From Alphaproteobacteria bacterium (GTDB taxonomy: Bacteria; Pseudomonadota; Alphaproteobacteria; CAAGCB01; CAG-977): a stretch of 64,000 bases of DNA. The position numbers were made by a program, and so were the translations under genes. The notes below the pieces were generated by a model that searched no databases, was not told the origin of the DNA, and worked only from the letters and a program-made list of their open reading frames with translations. Location of the stretch: contig CAAGCB010000013.1 in the NCBI GenBank assembly GCA_900768185.1, positions 1 through 64,000 on the forward strand, read 5' to 3'. This document shows positions 17,993 through 26,902 of this stretch, piece after piece (position 1 is the first letter of the stretch; each line of letters starts with the position of its first letter).

Positions 17993-18231
17993 GGGGAGTT
18001 GAGAAAACCATATCTAGCAATGATCCTTTTGACCTTTAAAGCTGTCCGTGGGACGACTTTTGAACATACGTCAAAAGCTCCCCGAACCGATGAATCGGAT
18101 TCAGGGATAAAAGCCCGCGTTTTCACAAAAAACACGGATTACGGCGCATCTCTGCGTCGGCCAGATAAAGAGCTTTCTCACGGCTCCGCGCCCGCTCAGG
18201 CACTTTTCGCACGGAACAATTCCGCACGAAC
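17993..18231 (-). ncRNA. Structured RNA, copy 1
   Basis: Reading on the minus strand: a variable 5' hairpin (18208-18228, 9 pairs including U-G), the conserved core GTGCCTGAGCGGGCGCGGAGCCGT, a long-range helix 18160-18166 with 18012-18018, a GC-rich internal hairpin, conserved GACGTATGTTCA, and a 3' CTCCCC (17993-17998) that can pair with GGGGAG. It shares long blocks with copy 2 and its fold with copies 2 and 3. It begins about 50 bp past the gmk terminator; a conserved GGATA (TATCC on the RNA strand, 18240-18244) may be part of its promoter. No gene follows it directly. Function unknown. Confidence 0.7.
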
Positions 18232-18280
18232 GTTCTTCAGGATACCCGAAAAACCGGCAAAAGGAAAGCAAAGAAACAAC

Positions 18281-18310
18281 AAACGGCTTCGAACCCGCCA
18301 AAGCCGTTTG
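18281..18310 (-). terminator. gmk terminator
   Basis: Perfect 9-bp stem AAACGGCTT (18281-18289) / AAGCCGTTT (18301-18309), followed on the minus strand by a T-rich stretch. 21 bp past the gmk stop. Confidence 0.8.
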
Positions 18311-18331
18311 CCGCATTTGATGATAAAAAGG

Positions 18332-18970
18332 TTACGCCGTTTGCGAACGCATACCGTTGACAAATCCCGCCAATCCGTTTTGACGCTGGCGTTTCAGGCG
18401 TTCCGCGCGAATGACCGAACGCACGCTTTCGACGCTTTCTTCAAAATTGACGTTGACCAGAACATAGTCGTATTCGTTCCAATGGCTCATTTCCGACGCG
18501 GCGGTCGCCATTCTTTGGCGGACAACGTCTTCGGAATCCTGCGCGCGGGAAAACAGGCGGCGTTCCAGTTCCATCATGGACGGCGGCAAAATAAAAACGC
18601 TGACCAGATCTTCACGGGCGTTTTCGGCAATTTGTTGCGTTCCCTGCCATTCAATGTCGAACAGAATGTCTTTTCCTTCTTCCAGCGCTTTGCGGACGGG
18701 TTCCCGCGGCGTGCCGTAACAGTTGCCGCAAAATTCAGCATGTTCCAAAAATTCGTTGCGCTGCACCATGCCGTCAAACGTCGGACGATCAACAAAGAAG
18801 TAATCTTTGCCGTTGACTTCGCCGGGACGGGGGGCGCGGGTTGTGACGGAAACGGACAGGGACATGTTCGCCTCCGTTTCCAGAATGCGGCGGGCGATGG
18901 CTGTTTTCCCCGCGCCTGACGGCGAGGAAAGAACCAACATGAAACCGCGGCGTTTAATGATTTGAGTCAT
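18332..18970 (-). CDS. gmk: Guanylate kinase
   Basis: 212 residues. P-loop SSPSGAGKT (about residues 15-23). The GMP-binding region includes TTRAPRPGEVNGKDYFFV, and the lid contains RRLFSRAQDSEDVVRQRM. Phosphorylates GMP to GDP in nucleotide synthesis. The ATG at 18970 has AAGGAG about 7 nt upstream. It follows yicC with an 18-bp gap, the usual yicC-gmk pairing. Confidence 0.97.
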   Translation of the reverse strand: MTQIIKRRGFMLVLSSPSGAGKTAIARRILETEANMSLSVSVTTRAPRPGEVNGKDYFFVDRPTFDGMVQRNEFLEHAEFCGNCYGTPREPVRKALEEGKDILFDIEWQGTQQIAENAREDLVSVFILPPSMMELERRLFSRAQDSEDVVRQRMATAASEMSHWNEYDYVLVNVNFEESVESVRSVIRAERLKRQRQNGLAGFVNGMRSQTA

Positions 18971-18988
18971 AAATAAATCTCCTTAATT

Positions 18989-19858
18989 CTATTCGATATT
19001 TTGCGCCTGTTCCCGCAATCGGTCGATAACGGATTTCAGTTCCAGCCCCGTTTTTGTCAATTCGATATCCGCGGATTTGGAACAAAGCGTATTGGCTTCG
19101 CGATTAAATTCCTGACACAGAAAATCCAGCTTTTTACCGATCGCGCCCCGTTCGGCGAACAGTTCGCGGGCGGTGCGGACATGCGCCGCCAGACGATCAA
19201 GCTCTTCGCGCACGTCGGCGCGCAACATGCACGCGGTGACTTCCTGCATAAAGCGATCTTCGGTCAAATCGGTCGCTTGTGTTAAAGCGGACAGATTTTC
19301 CTTCAATCGACGACGGATTGTTTCGGGCTGAACGGCGGCGCAGCACTTAGCTTGCACCACCAACTGCTCTATGCGATCGATTTGATCCGACAGACAAGCG
19401 GCGATTTTAGCCCCTTCGGTCAGACGAGCGTTTTTCAAAGCTTCCGCAGCCTTTTCCAACGAAGACAAAAACAGTCCCGCGCGTTCGTCGCGGCTGTCAG
19501 CGTCGCGCGCGTCGGCGTCGCAGACGCCTTTCACGTTCATCAATCCGTCAATGCTTGCGGGACGCAGAGCCGGATATTTTTGCTGCAAATTGACCGCCAG
19601 ACGACACAGCTGTTCCAGAAAAGCCTCGTTCAATTTCGGCGCGGCGGCTTGCGCGTCGTCAACGTCCAAAGAAACCGTCAGACTGCCGCGCGTGAAAAAA
19701 GACCGCAAAAAATCGCGGACTTTCGGTTCCAAATCCTCGTATCCCTGCGGCAAACGACTGCGGATTTCCAACCCTTTGCCGTTGACGCTGCGCAAAGTCC
19801 ACGTCCATGCGAATCCCTGCCGTCCCGTATAGGAACCGAATCCCGTCATACTTTCCAT
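18989..19858 (-). CDS. yicC: YicC-family endoribonuclease
   Basis: 289 residues, standard length. Begins MESMTGFG and ends GKKLDFLCQEFNREANTL followed by SKS..IELTKTGLELKSVIDR, the family hallmark. E. coli YicC is an endoribonuclease affecting small-RNA turnover. Upstream of gmk in one operon. Confidence 0.95.
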   Translation of the reverse strand: MESMTGFGSYTGRQGFAWTWTLRSVNGKGLEIRSRLPQGYEDLEPKVRDFLRSFFTRGSLTVSLDVDDAQAAAPKLNEAFLEQLCRLAVNLQQKYPALRPASIDGLMNVKGVCDADARDADSRDERAGLFLSSLEKAAEALKNARLTEGAKIAACLSDQIDRIEQLVVQAKCCAAVQPETIRRRLKENLSALTQATDLTEDRFMQEVTACMLRADVREELDRLAAHVRTARELFAERGAIGKKLDFLCQEFNREANTLCSKSADIELTKTGLELKSVIDRLREQAQNIE

Positions 19859-19929
19859 TGAAAAGCCCCTTTATTTATAATCGCGTTTGCATTACCTTAC
19901 ATAAAACAGATTCAAACGGGAATGCAAAA

Positions 19930-20694
19930 ATGAAAAATCCGCAACATATTTTGATTACGGGCGCGTCCAGCGGCATTGGCGAAGCACTGGCTTTGTTTTA
20001 CGCGAATGCGGGCGCGACGCTGTTTCTTTGCGGACAAAACGTCGAACGGCTGGGCGGCGTTGCCAAACGGTGCGAAGAAAAAGGGGCGCGTGTCTTCGCC
20101 GAAAAGCGGGACGTCACCGACGCCGACGCGATGGAAAACTGGATCAGCCGATGCGATAAAATCGCGCCGCTGGATCTGGTCGTCGCTAACGCCGGCGTGT
20201 CCGCGGGTCCCGGAAAAAACGGGGAATCAAGCGAATTGACGCGGCGCATTTTCGCCGTCAACGTCAACGGCGTACTCAACACCGTCCTGCCCGCTTTGGA
20301 AAAAATGACGCCGCGCGGACACGGTCAAATCGCACTGCTGTCGTCTTTGGCGGGATACCGCGGCTTGCCGTCGGCACCCGCCTATTCCGGATCGAAAAAC
20401 GCCGTGCGCGCGTGGGGTGAAGCGATCCGCGGCTACATCAAACCTTACGGCATCGAAATCAATGTCGTCTGTCCCGGATTTGTAAAATCCCGCATTACGG
20501 AAAAGAACACCTTTCCGATGCCGTTTTTAATGTCCGCCGACAAAGCCGCCGCAATTATCGCAAACGGATTGGCGAAAAACAAAGGGCGGATCACTTTTCC
20601 GCCCCTGTTGGCTTTTGCGGCTTGGGCGACAAGCTGTCTGCCTGCGCCGATCGCCGAGTTTTTCTTAACGAAACTGCCCAAAAAAGGCGGCTAG
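19930..20694 (+). CDS. Short-chain dehydrogenase/reductase
   Basis: 254 residues from ATG 19930; the frame runs upstream into the yicC start but only this ATG has a GGGA and begins the domain. Rossmann motif GASSGIG (residues 11-17), NAG (about 87), catalytic Ser in LLSSLAG, and YSGSK (Tyr-x3-Lys). The NAD(P)-dependent substrate is unknown. The C-terminus (about 220-245) is hydrophobic, suggesting membrane association. Its stop overlaps by 4 bp the stop of the convergent gene at 20691. Confidence 0.93.
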   Translation: MKNPQHILITGASSGIGEALALFYANAGATLFLCGQNVERLGGVAKRCEEKGARVFAEKRDVTDADAMENWISRCDKIAPLDLVVANAGVSAGPGKNGESSELTRRIFAVNVNGVLNTVLPALEKMTPRGHGQIALLSSLAGYRGLPSAPAYSGSKNAVRAWGEAIRGYIKPYGIEINVVCPGFVKSRITEKNTFPMPFLMSADKAAAIIANGLAKNKGRITFPPLLAFAAWATSCLPAPIAEFFLTKLPKKGG

Positions 20695-21146
20695 TCGATT
20701 AAATGACCCCACGGGAACACACGTCCCAAATCCTTGTATTCTTCGGGCATTTGTTCATAAACGCGATTTAAAACGCCGTCGAAAACATCAAAATCGATTC
20801 TGTCTTCGATTTCAAATTCGTCCAACAGCGAAAACAACAGGTATTCCGCAAAAACACGAGCGGCGATTGATTTCGGAACCGCGCCGAACAGTTTGAATTC
20901 CGTCATCAGATACTGTTTGTAATCTTTGAGGTTTTCCAAAGACTTCAATTTTGCAGCCAACAGGGAATCCATATCGCGGCGCACGCGCAAAGCCGTGTCG
21001 ACCATCGCGTTGACGCGCATGGTTCTTTCCGCGTCTTCGGTCAACGGAGCGTCGCCGTTCTTTTCCATCAAATCGACCAACGTGTCTTCGTACATGTCGA
21101 TGAATTCTTGACGAACGGAATCGTCTGCGGGTGTCTGTGTATCCAT
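20691..21146 (-). CDS. Unidentified acidic cytosolic protein
   Basis: 151 residues from ATG 21146 (AAGG 7 nt upstream; a TTG two codons earlier is less likely). Mostly helical and acidic, without signal or membrane segments; ends VFPWGHLID. No family recognised. Confidence 0.7.
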   Translation of the reverse strand: MDTQTPADDSVRQEFIDMYEDTLVDLMEKNGDAPLTEDAERTMRVNAMVDTALRVRRDMDSLLAAKLKSLENLKDYKQYLMTEFKLFGAVPKSIAARVFAEYLLFSLLDEFEIEDRIDFDVFDGVLNRVYEQMPEEYKDLGRVFPWGHLID

Positions 21147-21211
21147 ATTCAAACCTTTTTCAGCTTTCGCGGTGAATCATAGCACTTTTAAAAAGAAATG
21201 ACAAAGCCTTA

Positions 21212-21742
21212 TTATTGTTGTTTTTCATTCTGCCGGCACAGACGGTTGACGGCGTCCATCGCGTTGTTAAACCCTTTCATCGAAAAGGTGTCGTAGGTTT
21301 CGACGCCTTCGATCGTCAAACCGCGCACCGTGACGCGAACGGCTTTATTCATCGCTTTGGCTATCAAAGCGTCCGTTTTCAGGTTTTTCGCCCAAGCGGT
21401 GTCCTCGCTGGTGAACAAATCGGCTTTAACATCGCCGACGCGCAGCTTGACTTCGGAACGCGGCATATAGGTGTATCCCGCCACATACGTCAGCGTATCG
21501 TACAGCTGTTCGTTCGGACGGTGGGATATGATTAAAAAAACGTCGCCCCGACGCTGGTATTCGCCCGTCGATTTGAACGGCTGAGCCGCCACAAAGCAAA
21601 CCTTGTCCCGCTTGTTGTCAAAAATATAAGCGTTCCAATCGTCAAAAACGCCGATATGTTCAACCTTTTTGGAATCAATCAGATGCTGCGCCGCGCACGG
21701 AAAGGAAAACAGCATTAACGCGAAAATCAGTATTTTTTTCAT
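21212..21742 (-). CDS. IalB-type secreted protein (invasion-associated locus B family)
   Basis: 176 residues. Signal peptide MKKILIFALMLFSFPCAAQ. The rest follows the IalB pattern: WNAYIF..DKVCFVAAQP, a VFLIISHRP segment, AGYTYMPRSEV, AWAKNLKTDALIAKAM, and DTFSMKGFNNAMD near the end. IalB of Bartonella is linked to erythrocyte invasion, but homologues are widespread in alphaproteobacteria. Probably periplasmic. Upstream neighbour (21758) is 15 bp away, same strand. Confidence 0.85.
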   Translation of the reverse strand: MKKILIFALMLFSFPCAAQHLIDSKKVEHIGVFDDWNAYIFDNKRDKVCFVAAQPFKSTGEYQRRGDVFLIISHRPNEQLYDTLTYVAGYTYMPRSEVKLRVGDVKADLFTSEDTAWAKNLKTDALIAKAMNKAVRVTVRGLTIEGVETYDTFSMKGFNNAMDAVNRLCRQNEKQQ

Positions 21743-21757
21743 TTGTCGGGTTCTCCT

Positions 21758-22387
21758 TTAATTCAGCAGTCCGGTTGTCCGATCGAAAGAATCGGTTTTG
21801 ATAAACAGGGAAACATATAAATTCGACCAAAACCGTATGCTGTCGCACCTTTTTTCATTCAAACCGGCATATTTTTCCGTCACCATCGGGTTTAAAATCG
21901 CCGGATATCTGATCGGAATTTTCGCGCGCACGTCTTCGTCGCGGCAGATCAGTTTCGCCGCGTCGTTCACCATCAGCCGCGCGTAATGCGACAGCTTGAT
22001 CGGCGTTTGCAGCGACACGATGAATTTAGTACGGTTCATGCGCGCCGTATTGCCCCAGCACAACAGCGACACCAGATCCGGACAATGCACCAGATGAACG
22101 GGATTTGAACGAAAATAGAAAAACAGCGGCATCGACGAACGAATCAGCTTGAACAGCGCCGTTAAATAAAAATTGTCCGGTTCAACGGGGGAAGCGAACG
22201 GGATTTCCTCATAACGCAACTTGTGTTTTTTCAATAAATCCGATGTTTTCCCCGCGCGGTCTACCGTAATGAACATTTCAATACCGCTGTTGGCTCTCAA
22301 CCAGTCCAGCTGTTCGATAAAATCGGCTGTGTGCTCGTTGAACCCGTTTTCCATAAAAGGGTAAAGCACCCGCATTTTGTCCGTCAT
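21758..22387 (-). CDS. Glycosyltransferase-like protein (tentative)
   Basis: 209 residues from ATG 22387, which overlaps the rsmB stop as ATGA, implying coupled translation; GAGG lies 6 nt upstream. Starts MRVLYPFMENGFNEHTADFI like the N-terminal half of GT-B glycosyltransferases, with FITVDRAGKTSDLLKKHKL and VHCPDLVSLL. The C-terminal nucleotide-sugar half is missing, so it may be truncated or another fold. Confidence 0.5.
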   Translation of the reverse strand: MTDKMRVLYPFMENGFNEHTADFIEQLDWLRANSGIEMFITVDRAGKTSDLLKKHKLRYEEIPFASPVEPDNFYLTALFKLIRSSMPLFFYFRSNPVHLVHCPDLVSLLCWGNTARMNRTKFIVSLQTPIKLSHYARLMVNDAAKLICRDEDVRAKIPIRYPAILNPMVTEKYAGLNEKRCDSIRFWSNLYVSLFIKTDSFDRTTGLLN

Positions 22388-23706
22388 TTCAACCTCTTTT
22401 TTTGTAATCTGGCGGCGAAAAATCCGTCGCACCCTCCCTTGTCCGCATAATAAAACGGCAAAACGCGCAGATCGCCGTCGGGAGAAATCAATTCAACGGG
22501 AACGTCTTTTTCGGTCAGCGGCACGCGTTCAACCAGCCCCGCTTCAACGGCTTCGTCAACAATCAACCGCCCCTCTTCGGGCAGAACGGAACAAACGCAA
22601 TAAACAATCACCGCATCGTCTTTCGCCATATCAACGGCGACGCGCAACAATTCGCGCTGGGCTCGGGTCAACCGATCGACGTCAGCGGACGTCCTGTGGC
22701 GCGCCACATCGGGGTGACGACGCAAAGTCCCCGTCGCGGAACAGGGCGCGTCCAGCAAAACGGCATCGAATTTGCGGTTTTCACCATTAGCGGAAGAATG
22801 CCATTTTCGAATGTCCGCGCGAATTGTTTCGGCTGTGAAACAAAGCCTGTCCAGATTTTCCCTCAATCTGGAAAGGCGGTTTTCCGACACGTCGATCGCC
22901 GTCACGTTTGCCCCCGCCGTAATCAGCTGGGCGGTCTTGCCGCCGGGGGCGGCGCAAATGTCGGCGACTGTTTTTCCGTTCAAACCGGAAAACAGGCGCA
23001 CCGGCAAGGCGGCGGAAAAATCCTGCACCCACCACGCCCCCTCCTCAAACCCCGGCAACGCCGGAACGGACGCGTTTTTTTCACGGCGCAAAGTTCCCGT
23101 CGGCATAACGAAAGCCTGCAACCGTTCAGCCCAATCCGCCGGATCGCTTTTAACGGTAAAATCCAGCGGCGCCTCGTTCAATCCCGCTTCGGCGATTTGG
23201 CGCGCGGCGTCTTCACCGTACTCTTTTTCCCAGCGGGAATAAAGCCAGACGGGAACATTCAGTTTCGCGGCGTTCTGTTTCGCGGCGATGTTTTTTCCTT
23301 CGCGCGCGACGCGGCGCAGAACGGCATTCGTCAGCGCGGCGAAACCGTTGAAATCGCGATTGGATTTAATCAAATCAACGCACGTCGACACGACCGCGTG
23401 CGCGGGCGTATCCAAAAAGACGGCTTGGGCGGTGCCGATACGCAGAACGTCAAAGACAAAGCTCGCTTTTTCCGGCAACGGTTTGGTTAAAAAGCGCGCG
23501 ATAATATCATCGATTTGCCCCAAACGGCGCAACATGACCGTTACCAGCAATCTCACAAAAGTTTTATCCCGAACCTCCATCGGTTCCTTTTGTGTCCGGC
23601 GTTCGATACGGGCGGCGTATTCGTCTTCCAGTCCTTTGTCACGGCGCAAAACGGCGTCGAAAATTTCCACCGCCAAACGGCGCGTCAGCAATTCGGGATT
23701 ACTCAT
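22384..23706 (-). CDS. rsmB: 16S rRNA (cytosine(967)-C5)-methyltransferase
   Basis: 440 residues from ATG 23706, 8 bp inside the end of the upstream gene. The N-terminal NusB-like RNA-binding domain (about 1-150) is followed by the SAM domain: DICAAPGGKTAQL, DVSENRLSRL, and catalytic DAPCSATGTLRRHPD; the second cysteine sits in YCVCSVLPEE. Methylates C967 of 16S rRNA. Confidence 0.93.
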   Translation of the reverse strand: MSNPELLTRRLAVEIFDAVLRRDKGLEDEYAARIERRTQKEPMEVRDKTFVRLLVTVMLRRLGQIDDIIARFLTKPLPEKASFVFDVLRIGTAQAVFLDTPAHAVVSTCVDLIKSNRDFNGFAALTNAVLRRVAREGKNIAAKQNAAKLNVPVWLYSRWEKEYGEDAARQIAEAGLNEAPLDFTVKSDPADWAERLQAFVMPTGTLRREKNASVPALPGFEEGAWWVQDFSAALPVRLFSGLNGKTVADICAAPGGKTAQLITAGANVTAIDVSENRLSRLRENLDRLCFTAETIRADIRKWHSSANGENRKFDAVLLDAPCSATGTLRRHPDVARHRTSADVDRLTRAQRELLRVAVDMAKDDAVIVYCVCSVLPEEGRLIVDEAVEAGLVERVPLTEKDVPVELISPDGDLRVLPFYYADKGGCDGFFAARLQKKRLK

Positions 23707-24832
23707 CGGCTTTGTTGTCCTTAGCGTATTTTTCTTTGATACCGCGCAAAGCCATCTCCGTTTGCGCGAATCCGGAACGCGCGTCCGTTTTGGCTTTTCT
23801 GTACAAATCACGCAAAGACATGCGCGAGCTTTTCGGACACGAGATGTTATAGTACAGTTTCAAATACAACAATCCCCCCAAAACGATTACCTGCAAAGGC
23901 GCGCCGACATAAGCGTCCAGCAGAATAAGCAATAGAAACAGCCAATCGTAACGGAACAGGAACAAAACAGCTTCGGCTTCTGACGCCCCTTTTTCCAACA
24001 AAAGGGACACAAACGACAATGGCATTTTCTTTCGCGACAGAACCGATTTAATCAAGCGATAAGCGCAAACGACGATTTCAAACGCGGCGTACATCATCAT
24101 TAAAATGCCGATCCCCGGCTTTCCCGCCAAAATAATCTGAAACGCCGACGCCGTAATAACGAAACATAAAAAGATCCGGCAGATTTTCTGCAACGGCATA
24201 ACGCAACCGAACAAATAACGGAACGGCGCGACCATAAACATCAAAACAGCCAAAAACACGTTAATCCGCAACAACGCGATCAAAGCCGGCGCGGTGACGA
24301 ACAATAAAACAAGCGTCGACGCGCCGCCGACGCCGAACACTTTGAAAGGAACGAAAGTTTCGTACGCGCCCAGCAAAACGAAAGTCTTGAAAACAGCGAA
24401 CCAAATCACGCCGACAACGGCGCGGGCAATCGGCGCGGGCAAATCGAAATATTCAAAAACGGGATTGTCGGGCAACATGAAAACAACCGCCGACATCACC
24501 CCCAATTCAACACACCACCGAACAATCTCAAAGGATCGTTTCGACACCGGAACAAACTCAGATAAAGTGACGACGCCCGTAGCGGCGGCGAACAACCCGA
24601 ACCGCGTCGCATCAAAAACGGTCTTGTCGGAAGACAACGCGTAAAACGCGCCGACCGCCAGCGTGAAAACAACGCATTGTATCGGAAAGACCAAACGCAT
24701 CTCGACCGGCGTTTCCGTATTGTACACCTGATTGAAATGCTTGGCTTCGCAATAAAAAAAGTACGAATACAATGCGACGATATCGCACGCCAGCAGACAC
24801 CCCAGAAAAATCAGATAATGCGTTGCGGTCAT
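23699..24832 (-). CDS. Polytopic membrane protein of unknown function
   Basis: 377 residues from ATG 24832 (GGAG 6 nt upstream). Eight to ten hydrophobic segments fill residues 5-340; the last 45 are basic/acidic and cytosolic (MSLRDLYRKAKTDAR). No transporter signature seen. Overlaps rsmB by 8 bp, so it is in the same operon. Confidence 0.7.
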   Translation of the reverse strand: MTATHYLIFLGCLLACDIVALYSYFFYCEAKHFNQVYNTETPVEMRLVFPIQCVVFTLAVGAFYALSSDKTVFDATRFGLFAAATGVVTLSEFVPVSKRSFEIVRWCVELGVMSAVVFMLPDNPVFEYFDLPAPIARAVVGVIWFAVFKTFVLLGAYETFVPFKVFGVGGASTLVLLFVTAPALIALLRINVFLAVLMFMVAPFRYLFGCVMPLQKICRIFLCFVITASAFQIILAGKPGIGILMMMYAAFEIVVCAYRLIKSVLSRKKMPLSFVSLLLEKGASEAEAVLFLFRYDWLFLLLILLDAYVGAPLQVIVLGGLLYLKLYYNISCPKSSRMSLRDLYRKAKTDARSGFAQTEMALRGIKEKYAKDNKADE

Positions 24833-24888
24833 CAATGACTCCGTTTTTTTACATTCGGCAATTATGCCTGAAAAAGATTAAAAAACAT

Positions 24889-25404
24889 CTATAATTTGCA
24901 AAGGTAACACAAAATGCGGCAATTTTCCCGTGTTTTCGCGATATATTCCGTTCTTTCGTTCAGCAGCGAAAACCCCGCGTGTTCAAACGCTTTTCGCGAC
25001 GCTTTGTTTTCCGATTTGATATCCGCGGTCAGAGCGAAGACGCCCTTGTCGCGCATACGTTTTTTCAGCGCGATCAGCGTTTCGGTTCCGATACCTTCGC
25101 CGCGGCGGCGCGGAGCGATGTTGATCATGACTTCGACGACCGTTTCGTTTTCAAAGCAAGACATATTTGCGCGTTCAAAGCGGACAAACCCCGCCGGTTC
25201 CCCGCTTTCAAAAACAAAAACGGGGGGAAAGTCGGCGTCTTCGAAATATCCGGCGTTGTATTCCAGCCAGAACGAATCCCACGTCTTAGGCAAAGCGATA
25301 TACGATGCGGCGATCGTTTTCGGATCGTTGCGCCAACCGAAAGCGATTTGCGCGTCACGGCGGTTGTTTTGACAATCAATCAGAGTAATCATTTTATTTT
25401 TCAT
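24889..25404 (-). CDS. GNAT N-acetyltransferase
   Basis: 171 residues. Acetyl-CoA binding motif RRRGEGIGTETL (about residues 99-110), preceded by VVEVMINIAP, and followed by IKSENKASRKAFEHAGF, as in RimJ/RimL-like acetyltransferases. The acceptor is unknown. Confidence 0.88.
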   Translation of the reverse strand: MKNKMITLIDCQNNRRDAQIAFGWRNDPKTIAASYIALPKTWDSFWLEYNAGYFEDADFPPVFVFESGEPAGFVRFERANMSCFENETVVEVMINIAPRRRGEGIGTETLIALKKRMRDKGVFALTADIKSENKASRKAFEHAGFSLLNERTEYIAKTRENCRILCYLCKL

Positions 25405-25455
25405 TCTTTCGTGATAAAGCTATTTTAAATGATTGGAACAAAGGGTTAAAGCTTT

Positions 25456-25719
25456 ATGTTCAGAATTATCTATTCCGTTCTGCTGCCGTTTTTGACGCCG
25501 TTTGCCGTTTATCGGCTTTGGCGCGCTTTTTCGATGAAAAAAGACAACGCGTATCCGGTTCGCGCGCTGTTCGCGGCGGGGCTGATTTGCGTTATGGCGT
25601 ATCTGTGCGTTTTTTCGGATTCCGGAAAAGCCCCCGCCGACAGCGCATACACGCCGCCGAAATTTGAAAACGGACGTATCGTTCCCGCGCACATGGACGA
25701 AATCCCCCATGCGTATTAA
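25456..25719 (+). CDS. Small membrane protein (DUF6111-like)
   Basis: 87 residues with two membrane segments (about 5-22 and 38-55). It overlaps the start of the cca-like gene by 11 bp. A small two-helix protein just before the tRNA nucleotidyltransferase is a common alphaproteobacterial arrangement, which supports it being real. Confidence 0.65.
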   Translation: MFRIIYSVLLPFLTPFAVYRLWRAFSMKKDNAYPVRALFAAGLICVMAYLCVFSDSGKAPADSAYTPPKFENGRIVPAHMDEIPHAY

Positions 25720-26902
25720 AAAACCCGCTTGGAAATCCTGTCCCGAAATCAAGCGCATTTATACGGCGCTGAGAGGGGAAGCGCGTTTTGTCGGCGGTTG
25801 CGTGCGCGATGGCGTTATCGGAAAAGTTCCCGCCGACATCGACATGGCGACTCCGCTAAAGCCCGCCGCCGTCATGGGAATTTTAAAAAAGCGCGGCTAT
25901 ACGGTTTTGCCGACGGGTTTTTTATACGGCACGGTCACGGTGCTGACAAACAATGCCCGATTTCCGACGATTGAAATCACCACCCTGCGCCGCGACATCG
26001 AAAACGACGGACGCCGCCCCAAAGTCCTTTACACCAAAAAATGGGAAGAAGACGCCTTGCGCCGCGACTTCACATTCAACGCGCTTTACGCCGATTTCAA
26101 CGGCGAAGTGTTCGATTATTGCGGCGGCATAGAAGATTTGACGGCGGGACGCGTTCGTTTCATCGGCGACGCCGCCCAACGTATCGCCGAAGATTATCTG
26201 CGCGTTTTGCGTTATTTCCGTTTTCTGTCCGTTCTGGGCAGAACGGACGCTGACGACGCCACGTTGGCGGCTTGCGGCGCGGCTGAAAAAGGCGTTGCAA
26301 AAATTTCACTGGACAGGACAAAGCGCGAACTGTTCAAGCTGATTTGCGCCGAACACGCCGAAATCGGATTGTCAGCAATGAACCGTGCGGGTGTTCTTGA
26401 AAAATATTTTCCGCCCGAACGCCTGCCCGTTTTCGACCGTTTGGCGCGGATTTTTCCGGCGGCGGGACTGGGCGCGCGGCTGATGGCGCTAAACGGCGTT
26501 GATGCCGACGGCGTTGAAAAACTGGTCGGACGCTGGCAACTGTCAAAAGCGCAACGCCGCGATATGCTGAAATTCGCTTTGTTCGACCGATCCAAATCAC
26601 CCGTCGCCTATACGAACAACGATGCGTTTCGTTTCGCGGCATGCTTTGCCGACGCCGCGGCGGAAGCTTCGGCGTTGTTTGACGCCGACGAACCCGATCG
26701 CGGGTGGTCTGATTTGGCAAAACGCGTGCAAAGCATTGTCGTGCCGCCGTTTCACTTCTCGGGATCGGACGTCGCCGGTTTCGTTGATAAAAAGGACATC
26801 AAAGCCGCCGTCGCCAAAGTGCGCGAATACTGGCTGTCAACCGATGGAACGGCGGACAGAGCGGCGCTGACGGATTTTTTTCAATCGGTTTTTACGCGTT
26901 GA
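25709..26902 (+). CDS. cca: CCA tRNA nucleotidyltransferase / poly(A) polymerase family
   Basis: 397 residues from ATG 25709, inside the end of the previous gene. Nucleotidyltransferase head: FVGGCVRDGVIGK, catalytic DIDMAT, then EITTLRRDIENDGR, and DALRRDFTFNALYADFNGEVFDYCGG. Adds or repairs the 3' CCA of tRNAs (class II). The last 11 bp overlap the convergent dnaB stop. Confidence 0.93.
   Translation: MRIKKPAWKSCPEIKRIYTALRGEARFVGGCVRDGVIGKVPADIDMATPLKPAAVMGILKKRGYTVLPTGFLYGTVTVLTNNARFPTIEITTLRRDIENDGRRPKVLYTKKWEEDALRRDFTFNALYADFNGEVFDYCGGIEDLTAGRVRFIGDAAQRIAEDYLRVLRYFRFLSVLGRTDADDATLAACGAAEKGVAKISLDRTKRELFKLICAEHAEIGLSAMNRAGVLEKYFPPERLPVFDRLARIFPAAGLGARLMALNGVDADGVEKLVGRWQLSKAQRRDMLKFALFDRSKSPVAYTNNDAFRFAACFADAAAEASALFDADEPDRGWSDLAKRVQSIVVPPFHFSGSDVAGFVDKKDIKAAVAKVREYWLSTDGTADRAALTDFFQSVFTR

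Noticed and set aside
18000..18040. GTTGAGAAAA... 36-nt segment resembling a type II CRISPR repeat or tracrRNA
   Set aside because: Single occurrence per element, no spacers, no cas genes in the window; better explained as part of the structured RNA.
18281..18309. TTCGAACCC resembling a tRNA T-loop
   Set aside because: It is the loop of the gmk terminator; no acceptor or anticodon arms fit.
17789..18919. 376-residue plus-strand ORF spanning the RNA and gmk
   Set aside because: It runs through structured RNA copy 1 and antisense through guanylate kinase; only its first part could be a gene fragment.
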